The notes beneath the pieces are model-generated. The model saw only the letters and a list, made by a program, of their open reading frames with translations, did not search any database and was not told the DNA's origin. The position numbers and the translations under genes are program-made. Shown here piece by piece: positions 1 to 11,094 of a stretch of 64,000 nucleotides of DNA; position 1 is the first letter of the stretch, and each line of letters begins with the position of its first letter. Source of the stretch: Halovenus marina (GTDB taxonomy: Archaea > Halobacteriota > Halobacteria > Halobacteriales > Haloarculaceae); NCBI RefSeq assembly GCF_051414115.1, contig NZ_JBLKNZ010000001.1, forward strand, positions 2,914,001 through 2,978,000, read 5' to 3'.

Positions 1-16
1 AGAACGATACTCCGAC

Positions 17-427
17 ATGTTGGGCCGGTTCGTTCAGGGAACCGAGCTAGCCGCTGCGACCATCTTCGCGATTCTCTTCGCGGTGGGTGTGATCGATTTG
101 ACGCTCCAGATACTCGGGGCCGTCCGGTCTGGTCGTATCACCGATCCGCTTGTCGTTATCGGCTTCATCGACACCGGACTGCTCCTGTTGATCATCGTCG
201 AGGTGTACCAGACGGTACTCGCGTACGTCGAAGAGAGCAACACCCGACGGATCGTTCGGCTAGTGATCTACACCGGCGTCATCGCGATGGTCAGAAAGGC
301 CATCATCTTTCGAACGGGCGAGTACGCAACGCTGCAGGACGCCCTGCTCGCCGCTGGCGCATACGCACTCATCATCTTCGCGCTGGTTGCCCTCCTGTTC
401 GCCGAGCGGAACTTCGGAGACGAGTAA
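17..427 (+). CDS. PsiE-like four-helix membrane protein
   Basis: The 136-residue product has about four hydrophobic segments (roughly residues 8-30, 42-62, 77-95, 110-128) joined by short charged loops and ends in a charged tail (ERNFGDE). Length and topology match the phosphate-starvation-inducible PsiE family, whose biochemical role is unknown; this assignment comes from overall resemblance, not a diagnostic motif. The ATG lies only 16 bases from the window edge, so an upstream start or operon partner cannot be excluded. It converges with the DUF2267 gene, and a 12-bp inverted repeat lies between their 3' ends. Confidence 0.7.
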   Translation: MLGRFVQGTELAAATIFAILFAVGVIDLTLQILGAVRSGRITDPLVVIGFIDTGLLLLIIVEVYQTVLAYVEESNTRRIVRLVIYTGVIAMVRKAIIFRTGEYATLQDALLAAGAYALIIFALVALLFAERNFGDE

Positions 428-430
428 CGC

Positions 431-504
431 ATACTGTCGACTGTACGGACAAATATTCGCACCCAGGCGGCGAATTGCGTTCGAGATGGTATAGTCGACA
501 GTAT
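431..504. repeat. 12-bp inverted repeat between convergent genes
   Basis: ATACTGTCGACT (431-442) is repeated in perfect inverse orientation as AGTCGACAGTAT (493-504), with 50 bases between. The right arm reaches the stop codon of the minus-strand DUF2267 gene. It may shape 3' ends of both convergent transcripts, but the loop is long for a terminator. Confidence 0.45.
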
Positions 505-896
505 CAGGCGTCGACAACCTCGAAGAGGTTTCCCCAGTCGTCGTCTTCGGGCAGCGAGTCTCGCAGTTGCTGGAAGTCGGACTCCGGAACGAGCGTGTGC
601 ACGAGGTCGATGATAACGCGAGCGTGATACGCCGCCTCGGCCGGGTCGGTCTGTTCGATCGCTGTCACGCGGTCGACAAACTCCGACCAGTCGAAGCGCT
701 GTCCGTGGTCGTGAACTGCGCCGGTCATGTACCACTTGATCTCCATCGGGAGTGAAGCCGCGAGGTCTGCCGCGTTGCCTTCCGGGAGCCGTTGCCCGAG
801 CGTCAGAAGCGTCGCCCGGGACGCCCGCACCGCCTCGCCGGTGCCGGGCAGTTCGAGTCGATTCTGTACCGTGCCGGTGAACTCGTCGAAATCCAT
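504..896 (-). CDS. DUF2267 domain protein
   Basis: A 130-residue soluble acidic protein. It has the DUF2267 pattern: an N-terminal MDFDEFTGTVQNRL helix, a first helical half containing TLGQRLPEGNAADLAASLP, and a second half containing a FVDRV helix. Family function is unknown; members often accompany stress and envelope genes. I chose the ATG at 896 rather than 923 because a TATA element (TACTTATATGAA on the minus strand, near 920-931) sits about 26 bases upstream, giving a leaderless transcript. A 7-bp inverted repeat at 940-956 lies just upstream of the TATA box. Confidence 0.8.
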   Translation of the reverse strand: MDFDEFTGTVQNRLELPGTGEAVRASRATLLTLGQRLPEGNAADLAASLPMEIKWYMTGAVHDHGQRFDWSEFVDRVTAIEQTDPAEAAYHARVIIDLVHTLVPESDFQQLRDSLPEDDDWGNLFEVVDA

Positions 897-939
897 ACGG
901 GTAGCTATTCGAGAGAAATTCATATAAGTAGATAGTTAG

Positions 940-956
940 TTCTCATCGTATGAGAA
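940..956. promoter_or_regulatory. Candidate operator (TTCTCAT-CGT-ATGAGAA)
   Basis: A perfect 7-bp inverted repeat with a 3-base spacer lies about 10 bases upstream of the TATA box of the DUF2267 gene, in the divergent region with the CBS-HPF gene. Position suits an activator or repressor site. No regulator is identified. Confidence 0.4.
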
Positions 957-1217
957 TTGTGTGAGGAGAGCAGTACGCCCCATGACAGTCGGCGCGCTGG
1001 CGGCAACCACCTGCAATCAGCGAACGGACGGAGTTCGCGTACTGCTGGCTGTACGTCCGTTAAATAGTTTTGAAATGTGATAGCAACAGTATCAGTTGGG
1101 AACCCTTATCGATGTGTCCGAGCAAATAAGCTCCGGATAGTTTTGCTAACACGGTTGAATGGGACGAGTGGAACCGTACCTTTCCAAACCGGAAACAACG
1201 GAGAGCAACACAGACTC

Positions 1218-2441
1218 ATGAACATCACCGATATCGTTACCAACGACTACGAGGAACTTTCTCCGGAAACGCGTGTCTCGAAGCTCGCAAGCGTGTTCGA
1301 CGATCCTGCAGTGAAAGGAGTCATCGTACACGGTGACGTATTCGAGGGAGTTGTCACGAGGCGACAACTTATTGCATCCAAACATCCACCGAACGAAAAG
1401 CTCAAATCACTCGTCTGGCACGTCCCGCATCTGTCTCCCGGCGAAGACGTCCGCAAAGTCGCCCGGCTCATGATCGAGAGCGGTTCGCAGATTCTCCCGG
1501 TGTTCGACGGACAGGAGATGGTCGGTGTGGTTACGGTCGACGGGGTCTTGAAAAAGGTACAGCCGTTTCTCGACGCGGCGACGGTCGCCGAAGCTGCCAC
1601 GACCGACCTCGTCACGGTCGATCCGGGCTCGAGTTTCGGGGATGTTCTCCATCTCTTCCGGGAGGAGAAGATCGCCCACCTACCGGTGGTCGAGAACGAC
1701 GCCGCTGTCGGTATTCTGAGCCTCTATGACGTCACAGACTTTACGGTTCGAACGGTAGATCAGAGTCAAGGCGGTGACGCCAGTGGAACAGATGCGTTCG
1801 GGGGCAATATCTCCGACAGTGCAGGGAGCACGCGCCGTGGAGGGTTCGGCGCTCGCGAAGGGGAACTCGCGCGACTGTTGGATCTCCCGATCCGTGATGT
1901 CATGGCGTCGCCAGTTCGAGTGATCCAGCCCGACGACACACTCGAAACGGCCGTCGAAGAGATGTTTGCGATCGACGGGTCGTCACTTGTCGTCGTCGAC
2001 GGGGACAGCCCGTACGGGATCCTCACCAAGACCGACGTTCTCGACTCACTCACGTGGGAGACCGGCGGTAACCGGGCAGTGCAGATCTACGGGATCGAAC
2101 TGGTAGACGACATGGGCTCAGACGAAATCGTCACGATGGTCGAGAAGTTCGACGACAGGAACCACGACATGAGCGTTCTAGACGCGAAGATCCATCTCCA
2201 CAAGCACGAGGAGAAACACCGTGGACGGGCGCTGTTGCTCGCCCGGATCCGTCTCCATACCGATCGAGGGCTGTTCATCGCCTCCGGAGAGGGCTACGGA
2301 GCGAGTCACGCACTCCACGAAGCCAGAGATATCCTCGAACGACAGATCCGTGACGAGAAAACTCGCGGCAAAAGCAAAAAACCACGAAGCGAGGAGTTCT
2401 GGGAGAAACGATTCGGTTGGTTACTCGAAGGGGAAGACTGA
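1218..2441 (+). CDS. Four-CBS-domain protein fused to an HPF/RaiA-like ribosome-binding domain
   Basis: A 407-residue protein. Four CBS modules are visible at about residues 1-55, 65-115, 120-175 and 225-280, each with the typical GVV/GIL-T-x-x-D-ll ending. A Gly/Ser-rich linker (about 180-215) separates CBS3 and CBS4. Residues 290-380 resemble hibernation promoting factor: a VQIYGIELVDD strand, a HKHEEKHRGRALLLARIRLH strand pair, then ASHALHEARDILERQIRDEK, the usual HPF C-terminal helix. CBS pairs bind adenylates, so I infer an energy-responsive ribosome hibernation factor. The start at 1218 was chosen because residues before it (from 1077) look random and non-acidic. The tail (KSKKPRSEEFWEKRFGWLLEGED region) is charged. 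Confidence 0.75.
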   Translation: MNITDIVTNDYEELSPETRVSKLASVFDDPAVKGVIVHGDVFEGVVTRRQLIASKHPPNEKLKSLVWHVPHLSPGEDVRKVARLMIESGSQILPVFDGQEMVGVVTVDGVLKKVQPFLDAATVAEAATTDLVTVDPGSSFGDVLHLFREEKIAHLPVVENDAAVGILSLYDVTDFTVRTVDQSQGGDASGTDAFGGNISDSAGSTRRGGFGAREGELARLLDLPIRDVMASPVRVIQPDDTLETAVEEMFAIDGSSLVVVDGDSPYGILTKTDVLDSLTWETGGNRAVQIYGIELVDDMGSDEIVTMVEKFDDRNHDMSVLDAKIHLHKHEEKHRGRALLLARIRLHTDRGLFIASGEGYGASHALHEARDILERQIRDEKTRGKSKKPRSEEFWEKRFGWLLEGED

Positions 2442-2480
2442 AAGCGGGCAAAGGCCATGGCAGTGAACCGAGAGCATAGA

Positions 2481-2496
2481 GCCGGATTTGAACCGG
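2481..2496 (-). repeat. Duplicate of the tRNA-Cys T-arm (possible att scar)
   Basis: The 16 bases at 2481-2496 are identical to 2584-2599, the T-stem/loop of the adjacent tRNA-Cys. The rest of the tRNA is not repeated. A lone 3' tRNA fragment just downstream of an intact tRNA is what integrase-mediated insertion and later loss of an element leaves behind. No integrase gene is nearby, and chance or a local duplication is possible. Confidence 0.4.
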
Positions 2497-2576
2497 GCGA
2501 AGACTCACTTCGTTCGTCTTCTCGGATTCAAATCACGGCGAAGGCTCTCACGCCTCGCACATGCTCGGCGAGAAGA

Positions 2577-2651
2577 GCCAGGGGCCGGATTTGAACCGGC
2601 GATGATCCGCTCTGCAGGCGGACGCGTTCGGCCGAACTCTGCCACCCTGGC
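2577..2651 (-). tRNA. tRNA-Cys (GCA)
   Basis: Read on the minus strand: acceptor GCCAGGG pairs with CCCTGGC at the 3' end, the D arm contains GGCAGAG, the anticodon loop is CTGCAGA (anticodon GCA), and the T arm is GCCGG-TTCAAAT-CCGGC. CCA is not encoded. In other haloarchaea tRNA-Cys commonly closes the rRNA operon. Here it lies about 0.9 kb after 5S, with an ORF on the opposite strand between, and has its own TATA element at 2677-2684. Confidence 0.95.
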
Positions 2652-2676
2652 GCAGTCAATACTACCGCATTTGGTC

Positions 2677-2684
2677 GCTTAAGC
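2677..2684 (-). promoter_or_regulatory. TATA element for tRNA-Cys
   Basis: GCTTAAGC lies 26-33 bases upstream of the tRNA 5' end on the minus strand. The CTTAAG core is the same as in the rRNA promoters of this window. Confidence 0.6.
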
Positions 2685-2699
2685 CCATCGGAGTCGAAT

Positions 2700-3221
2700 T
2701 TTGGCCTGGGTGTGTGACACACACTCCGAGTACTTTTAATACAAACCCCATCATCAGGCTGACACACGAGGTGACATCGGATGGAACTCGTCTCCACTCG
2801 ACGCTGGCCGGGCAATAGCGGCGCGCCCGCGCCAGCCGGCTTTTCTCGGAGACGGTCACCCGGACCGATGGTCACCATCGGACGCTAATTCAGGCACTGA
2901 CCGTCTTCGTGCCGACTGCGCCCGAATAACCGTCACCCGGATCCGGAGTACCCGACCGGGGTGGGGAACGCGGGCACGTTCTCGCTGACGACACCTTCCA
3001 GCCCCGGATGCCGGTGTAGTCGGTCTCCGGGTACACGCTCACACCTGTAGCGACAGCGCTGTCTCCGGTTCGCCCCGGCTGTCGCCGTTATGAGAGCGAT
3101 ACCGATCCACAAGCGGTGTAGAGAACACGCAAGCAAGCGGCGACGCATCGAACGAGCGCACCGCCGCCGATAGCGCGAGTGGGGTGGCCACGTCGAGGCG
3201 TTCGACTCGCCTCTCGCGCCT
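2700..3221. other. Intergenic stretch without a convincing gene
   Basis: About 520 bases between the tRNA-Cys promoter and the small gene at 3222. Open frames here are arginine- and serine-rich and lack the acidic composition of genuine haloarchaeal proteins. I see no RNA gene or repeat. A TATA-like TTTAATAC (2734-2742) is present but has no obvious partner gene. Confidence 0.6.
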
Positions 3222-3488
3222 ATGAACGACTGGCACGTCCGTGCGACGGTTCGCGTCCCCGACGGTGACAGCGACGGTCTCGTCGAGGCCGCACGACGAC
3301 GGCTCGAACGCCCCGCAGCCATCGACGACATCGAGATCCGTGCCGTCACCGATATCGAACCCACGCTCGGCGCAACCGTCGTCGAGTGTGACGTTACGGT
3401 CCGAACAGCACTTGACGCCGAGGTCACATCTCGACTCGAAACTGCACCGGGCACGGAACAGATCGGCACAGCCCGACCTGTGCAGTAG
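3222..3488 (+). CDS. Small acidic hypothetical protein
   Basis: An 88-residue protein beginning MNDWHVRATVRVPDGDSDG. Composition is typically haloarchaeal (Asp/Glu-rich, few Lys). Predicted alternation of strands and one helix (LVEAARRRLERP) suggests a compact alpha/beta fold. I do not recognise a family. It converges on the 3' end of the rRNA operon and sits between 5S and tRNA-Cys, a position that in many relatives has no protein gene. Confidence 0.6.
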   Translation: MNDWHVRATVRVPDGDSDGLVEAARRRLERPAAIDDIEIRAVTDIEPTLGATVVECDVTVRTALDAEVTSRLETAPGTEQIGTARPVQ

Positions 3489-3519
3489 CGACCGGTGTCC
3501 ACCGCGTTCGAAATGAAAC

Positions 3520-3550
3520 CATCCCCGCCAGCCGTCGCTGGTCGGGGATG
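3520..3550 (-). terminator. Hairpin just downstream of 5S rRNA
   Basis: CATCCCCG-CCAGC and GCTGG-TCGGGGATG form a GC-rich 13-bp stem with one bulged base and a 5-base loop, 17 bases past the 5S 3' end. It is followed on the minus strand by GGTTTCATTTC. Likely role is termination or 3' processing of the rRNA transcript. Confidence 0.5.
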
Positions 3551-3566
3551 AAAGTGGTAAGAATGG

Positions 3567-3686
3567 AGGCGGCGAACCGGATTTCCCAGAGACTCTCGTA
3601 CTCCAGTACTCCCCGGAACGCTGGCGGGCTTAACTTCCGTGTTCGGGATGGGTACGGGTGTAACCCCGCCGCTGTGGCCGCCTTAA
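3567..3686 (-). rRNA. 5S rRNA
   Basis: The minus strand starts TTAAGGCGGCCACAGCGG and contains CCCGTACCCATCCCGAAC, the conserved archaeal 5S loop A/B region. It ends near CCGGTTCGCCGCC. About 120 nt, the expected length. The 5' and 3' ends are estimated from base pairing of the terminal helix. Confidence 0.95.
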
Positions 3687-3738
3687 CGCCGATCCGCGGA
3701 ATCGAACCGCGATACGTCCAACATCGGTCGGTCATAGA

Positions 3739-3790
3739 GACTGTGTGTTCGTGCGATCCAGTTTGCGCCTGGACTCGTTTCAGCGAGTCA
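3739..3790 (-). other. 3' half of the pre-23S processing stem
   Basis: This stretch is a near-complete inverted copy of 6739-6790 on the other side of 23S (shared blocks include GTGCGATCCAG and GGACTCGTTT). Together they form the long helix with bulges that archaeal splicing endonuclease EndA cleaves in pre-23S. The endA gene itself is in this window at 17516-18571. Confidence 0.75.
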
Positions 3791-3800
3791 ATGCGGTAAG

Positions 3801-6736
<2,936 letters not shown>

Positions 6737-6738
6737 GT

Positions 6739-6790
6739 GACTCGGTGAAACGAGTCCAGTGGACGCCTGGATCGCACGTACACACAGTGT
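6739..6790 (-). other. 5' half of the pre-23S processing stem
   Basis: Inverted partner of 3739-3790 (see that entry). It begins immediately upstream of the 23S 5' end. Confidence 0.75.
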
Positions 6791-6885
6791 CATTTGCACG
6801 CCCGGTGGTCACGGTGCGTGCATCGACCCTTCCCATCCGCGGTTGCCCGAGATGGTGCATCGGTCCTCCGTACCTCGAATCGTGT

Positions 6886-6905
6886 CCTGCCCCACTTAAG
6901 GGGCA
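6886..6905 (-). promoter_or_regulatory. Internal promoter in the 16S-23S spacer
   Basis: The minus strand reads GCCCCTTAAGTGGGGC, sharing the CTTAAGTG core with the promoters ahead of 16S. It lies between tRNA-Ala and 23S, where spacer promoters are known in haloarchaeal rRNA operons. It would allow 23S-5S transcription independent of the upstream promoters. Confidence 0.6.
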
Positions 6906-6930
6906 CGACTTCCATCGAGGGACGGGATAT

Positions 6931-7001
6931 GGACCCACTGGGATTTGAACCCAGGGCCTCCGCCTTGCAAAGGCGGCGCTCTGCCGCTGAGCTATGGGCC
7001 C
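6931..7001 (-). tRNA. tRNA-Ala (TGC)
   Basis: Acceptor GGGCCCA pairs with TGGGTCC (one G-U), D arm GCTC-AGCGGCA-GAGC, anticodon arm CCGCC-TTTGCAA-GGCGG (anticodon TGC), T arm CTGGG-TTCAAAT-CCCAG; 71 nt and no encoded CCA. It is the standard spacer tRNA of euryarchaeal rRNA operons. Confidence 0.97.
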
Positions 7002-7015
7002 GTCCGCCGTACAGT

Positions 7016-7032
7016 GTTAGCTCTGGTAGTTC
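7016..7032 (-). other. 3' half of the pre-16S processing stem
   Basis: GTTAGCTCTGGTAGTTC on the plus strand is a perfect 17-bp inverted copy of 8719-8735 in the 16S leader. The two arms bracket 16S and would form the pre-16S helix cut by EndA. Confidence 0.8.
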
Positions 7033-7133
7033 ATAGGTGCCCGGTCGCCCGAGCGAGTGTGTCGACGCCTCCTGGAGACACGAGGTCTCCCAAACGAATG
7101 TGGGCTGAGGTCAACGCCTCAGTCCCGGTCAGT

Positions 7134-8604
<1,471 letters not shown>

Positions 8605-9100
8605 GTGCCCACGTGAAGTGGGCGGTAGGCGGGAAACACACGTATTGTGTGTTGAACACACATGACGTGTGTTGCTATCGAAAGTTCGGCACACTCGGTC
8701 GATCGACCAGGTGTCACCGAACTACCAGAGCTAACATCAGATCCCATCTATACGGCGGACCGCAGGGGTGGAATCCTCATATCGTTCGGACCAGATCGTA
8801 TGCCAGATAGGGTCTTAAACCCTTCGAGTTGGCATCGTCGTGGTCCAGCGTCGGCCGGGTTTCCTCGACCCGAACCAGACCTCCTTCGCATCACACCGAA
8901 ACGCCCTATTACACTTAAGGGCTCCGATTCCGAACGGCGTCGGAACCGACCAGCGTGAGCGGTTTTTCGCATCCGTTCCGAATGCCCTGTTATACTTAAG
9001 GGCATCGGATGCGATCCGGCCTGGCGGGCCAGCGTGACCCGACCGACCATCGCATTACGTTCTCAGAGGCAGGCTGGTATTAAGCCCGTCGAAGCAATCC
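8605..9100 (-). promoter_or_regulatory. rRNA operon leader with tandem promoters
   Basis: Minus-strand promoter-like blocks occur at 9075-9095 (TTCGACGGGCTTAATACC), 8977-9012 (GCCCTTAAGTATAACAGGGC), 8897-8936 (GCCCTTAAGTGTAATAGGGC) and 8808-8826 (GGGTTTAAGACCC). The two middle ones are near-identical repeats 81 bp apart. Repeated CTTAAGT-core promoters of this kind are typical of haloarchaeal rRNA operons. Short hairpins lie next to the 16S 5' end (CCCAC-GTGAA-GTGGG; AACACAC-ATGAC-GTGTGTT). I see no gene from 9100 to 9393. Confidence 0.8.
8719..8735 (-). other. 5' half of the pre-16S processing stem
   Basis: Perfect 17-bp inverted partner of 7016-7032. It lies about 115 bases upstream of mature 16S in the leader. 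Confidence 0.8.
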
Positions 9101-9393
9101 CTGTTCGCCATGCGCTCTCACGCCACGGATTCGTGTCGGGTTGTTGTCCCGATCAGCGGTCGAGCGAGCACTACCGACCGGTCGAGTGCTGGGGCGCAGA
9201 GAGCAAGTGCTGTAGAAGCGTGTCGGTCAGCGAAACTGTCGCGTGGCCGGAGGCCTGCCGGTCATCCCACGCGCGTGCGTACAGTCCCGGCGGGTGAGAG
9301 CCACGCACCTCACGAAACGGAGTTGACGCCTATCAGTCCTGCGCTCTGTCTGAGTTCCGAATATATATACAAGCCGAACGGGAACACGTAACT

Positions 9394-9639
9394 GTGACTG
9401 TACTGTCAACTGAGGACGAGGGGAAGTTCCTCATGGACGTCGAGGGTGAACAGATCGGGATCGTCACCGAAGTCGACCCAGACGCACAGGAGGCGTACGT
9501 CGAGCCAGAGCCGGGACTTGCCGAGTCCGTCGTACAGGGGTTTGGGTTCGGTGACGCGGACGCCGACGACATCACAGTACCTGCAGACAGCGTCGAAACG
9601 GTCACGGACACAGAGCTGCGCGTCCACGCTGACCTGTAG
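9394..9639 (+). CDS. Small PRC-barrel-like protein
   Basis: An 81-residue acidic protein with GTG start. A TATATATA element at 9362-9369 lies about 27 bases upstream, so the mRNA is probably leaderless. The order GKFLMDVEGEQIGIVTEVDPD ... AYVEPE ... DITVPADSVETVTDTELRV is a short beta-barrel pattern seen in PRC-barrel and DUF2171-type proteins, which bind RNA or other proteins (FtsZ-ring or ribosome-maturation contexts elsewhere). Specific function is unknown. It converges with the MC1 gene. Confidence 0.7.
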   Translation: MTVLSTEDEGKFLMDVEGEQIGIVTEVDPDAQEAYVEPEPGLAESVVQGFGFGDADADDITVPADSVETVTDTELRVHADL

Positions 9640-9680
9640 CCAGCCACGTCGCTCATCGGCCGTATCATCGCTGAGAAGAT

Positions 9681-9706
9681 CGACGAGATCGCCTCAGATC
9701 TCGTCG
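9681..9706. terminator. Hairpin between convergent genes
   Basis: CGACGAGATC-GCCTCA-GATCTCGTCG is a perfect 10-bp stem with a 6-base loop. It overlaps the stop codon of the MC1 gene and lies 42 bases past the gene ending at 9639. It could terminate both transcripts. Confidence 0.45.
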
Positions 9707-10005
9707 AGGTGTTCGACGCCTTCCTTCGATACGTTGCCCTTCGTGATTTCGCCTGGCATCCAGTCAGGTTTGTCGTCCGGTGCATCTTCTTCCCATGCCC
9801 AGCCTTCGTACACGTGGACCTTCTCGGTGCCTTTCTCGCGGAGACGGATCTCCTCGGGGTCGGCATCCGCTTCCGAGTCCGCGGGGTCGAGCCGTCGCGC
9901 CGCTTTCAGTGCTGCCTGACGGGGCGTCCCGCCGGAGAATACGCTTGTCTCTTCACCATCGTTCGTTCGGAGCGCAAAGTTGCGCTTATCGTTGTCGGGT
10001 GCCAT
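9694..10005 (-). CDS. Non-histone chromosomal protein MC1
   Basis: A 103-residue DNA-bending chromosomal protein. MC1 hallmarks are clear: KRNFALRTNDGEE, then TPRQAALKAARRL, then EEIRLREKGTEKVHVYEGWA and a KPDWMPGEITKGNV C-terminal region. Family members bind DNA as monomers and bend it sharply, helping compact the archaeal chromosome. The ATG at 10005 gives the family length; the frame open to 10158 upstream does not look coding. Compared with methanogen MC1 it has an acidic insertion (DPADSEADADPEE), as expected for a halophile. Confidence 0.95.
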   Translation of the reverse strand: MAPDNDKRNFALRTNDGEETSVFSGGTPRQAALKAARRLDPADSEADADPEEIRLREKGTEKVHVYEGWAWEEDAPDDKPDWMPGEITKGNVSKEGVEHLDEI

Positions 10006-10232
10006 GGTTTCACCGCTCCATGTCAATTCAGCACACGACCCAATATAAATATACCCCCTGAATCGACCGCCTTCTGCGGGTAGTTTATAAATGGAGCGGG
10101 AGGATCGGCGCCAAAACCGCTCGTTGCGGGGTGAATTCCGGGCGTAGTTCGGGACCAAAACGCTCGCGCGCAGTAGACCAGCGCGGTAAGCTTAAGTATT
10201 TGGTGGGGTGAAGGACGGACTAGATAGCCGCG

Positions 10233-10430
10233 ATGGTGCGAAAAAAGAAGCTCAGCCCCAGCGGGGCGAAAGACGAGGACGGCGAGTATCACAACGTACA
10301 TCTCAACCTCCACGAGGACGAACTTGCCGTAGCCGGGATGGAGATCGGTGACGAGGTGTTCGTCCGGGTTCGGGACAACAAGATAATCATCCAGAAAGCC
10401 GACCAGGACGACGTGCAACACGATTTCTAA
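10233..10430 (+). CDS. Small AbrB-like (half swapped-hairpin) protein
   Basis: A 65-residue protein. After a basic start (MVRKKKLSPSG) it reads HVNL-type strand, EDELAVAGMEIGDEVFVRV, then RDNKIIIQKA, which resembles one AbrB/SpoVT DNA-binding hairpin. Such proteins usually dimerise and either act as antitoxins or regulators. No toxin partner is adjacent, so a stand-alone regulator is more likely. An AGCTTAAGTATTTG element at 10188-10202 is a probable TATA box about 30 bases upstream, indicating a leaderless or near-leaderless mRNA. Confidence 0.65.
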   Translation: MVRKKKLSPSGAKDEDGEYHNVHLNLHEDELAVAGMEIGDEVFVRVRDNKIIIQKADQDDVQHDF

Positions 10431-10504
10431 CGAGGCGTTTACGACACAGTACAACGACCAGACTGACCTGACTGGCGATTTGTCAGATGGCGAGATCGGG
10501 CGGA

Positions 10505-11029
10505 CTAGTGCTCCCACTCCGCGAGCACCAGCCCCTCACGATCCTGCTCGAACAGCCAGATGATCTGTACCGGATCGGTCGTGCGGACCCAGACTTCGAG
10601 CTGGTCACTGGCCCCGACCCGCTGCGTGCGCGTGTAACTCGGACCGTCGCCCGTCGCCACGGTCACGGCCCACGAGGTCTTGCCAGCGAGACTCGACACG
10701 TTGTCGACGAAAAGTTCCTTCGCCGGAATCGTCCGGCCATGCGTGTGTGTAATCGTCAACAGCCCGTCGTACTGGCCAGCCTCGTTCGTCGTGTTGAAGC
10801 TGTCGGCATACGTCGATTTCACGTCCGACTCGTACTCGAACTCGATGTTCGCGACCGGAGCGTCCTCCACGAGGAGACCGGTAAGGTTGAGCACGGTAAT
10901 CGTCGCTATCACAGCGAACAGAAGCGCAACACCGACTAACAACACGTCACCGATGACCGGTGCTGAACCGCGGCCGGATGCACTCGACCGACGCGTCGGT
11001 TCGCTCGGGCGGGTCTGGTCACGTTTCAC
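10505..11029 (-). CDS. Type IV pilin-like protein
   Basis: A 174-residue protein with GTG start. The N-terminus has basic residues, then GRGSAPVIGDVLLVGVALLF, the prepilin-peptidase (PibD) site followed by a hydrophobic helix typical of haloarchaeal pilins and pilin-like surface proteins. The remainder is beta-rich and acidic with a possible glycosylation sequon (NTT). It would be exported through the type IV pilus system and either polymerise or stay membrane-anchored. It stands alone, just downstream of pheT in the same orientation (65-base gap). Confidence 0.85.
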   Translation of the reverse strand: MKRDQTRPSEPTRRSSASGRGSAPVIGDVLLVGVALLFAVIATITVLNLTGLLVEDAPVANIEFEYESDVKSTYADSFNTTNEAGQYDGLLTITHTHGRTIPAKELFVDNVSSLAGKTSWAVTVATGDGPSYTRTQRVGASDQLEVWVRTTDPVQIIWLFEQDREGLVLAEWEH

Positions 11030-11094
11030 GCCCTGTTCCTCGGATCGCTGTTGTCGTGGAGCGCAAATAGCTCTGATGGGAGACCAGACAAAGA

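Noticed and set aside
2933..3502. 189-codon minus-strand frame between 5S and tRNA-Cys
   Set aside because: Ser/Arg/Thr-rich and antisense to the better acidic frame at 3222-3488; not supported as a gene.
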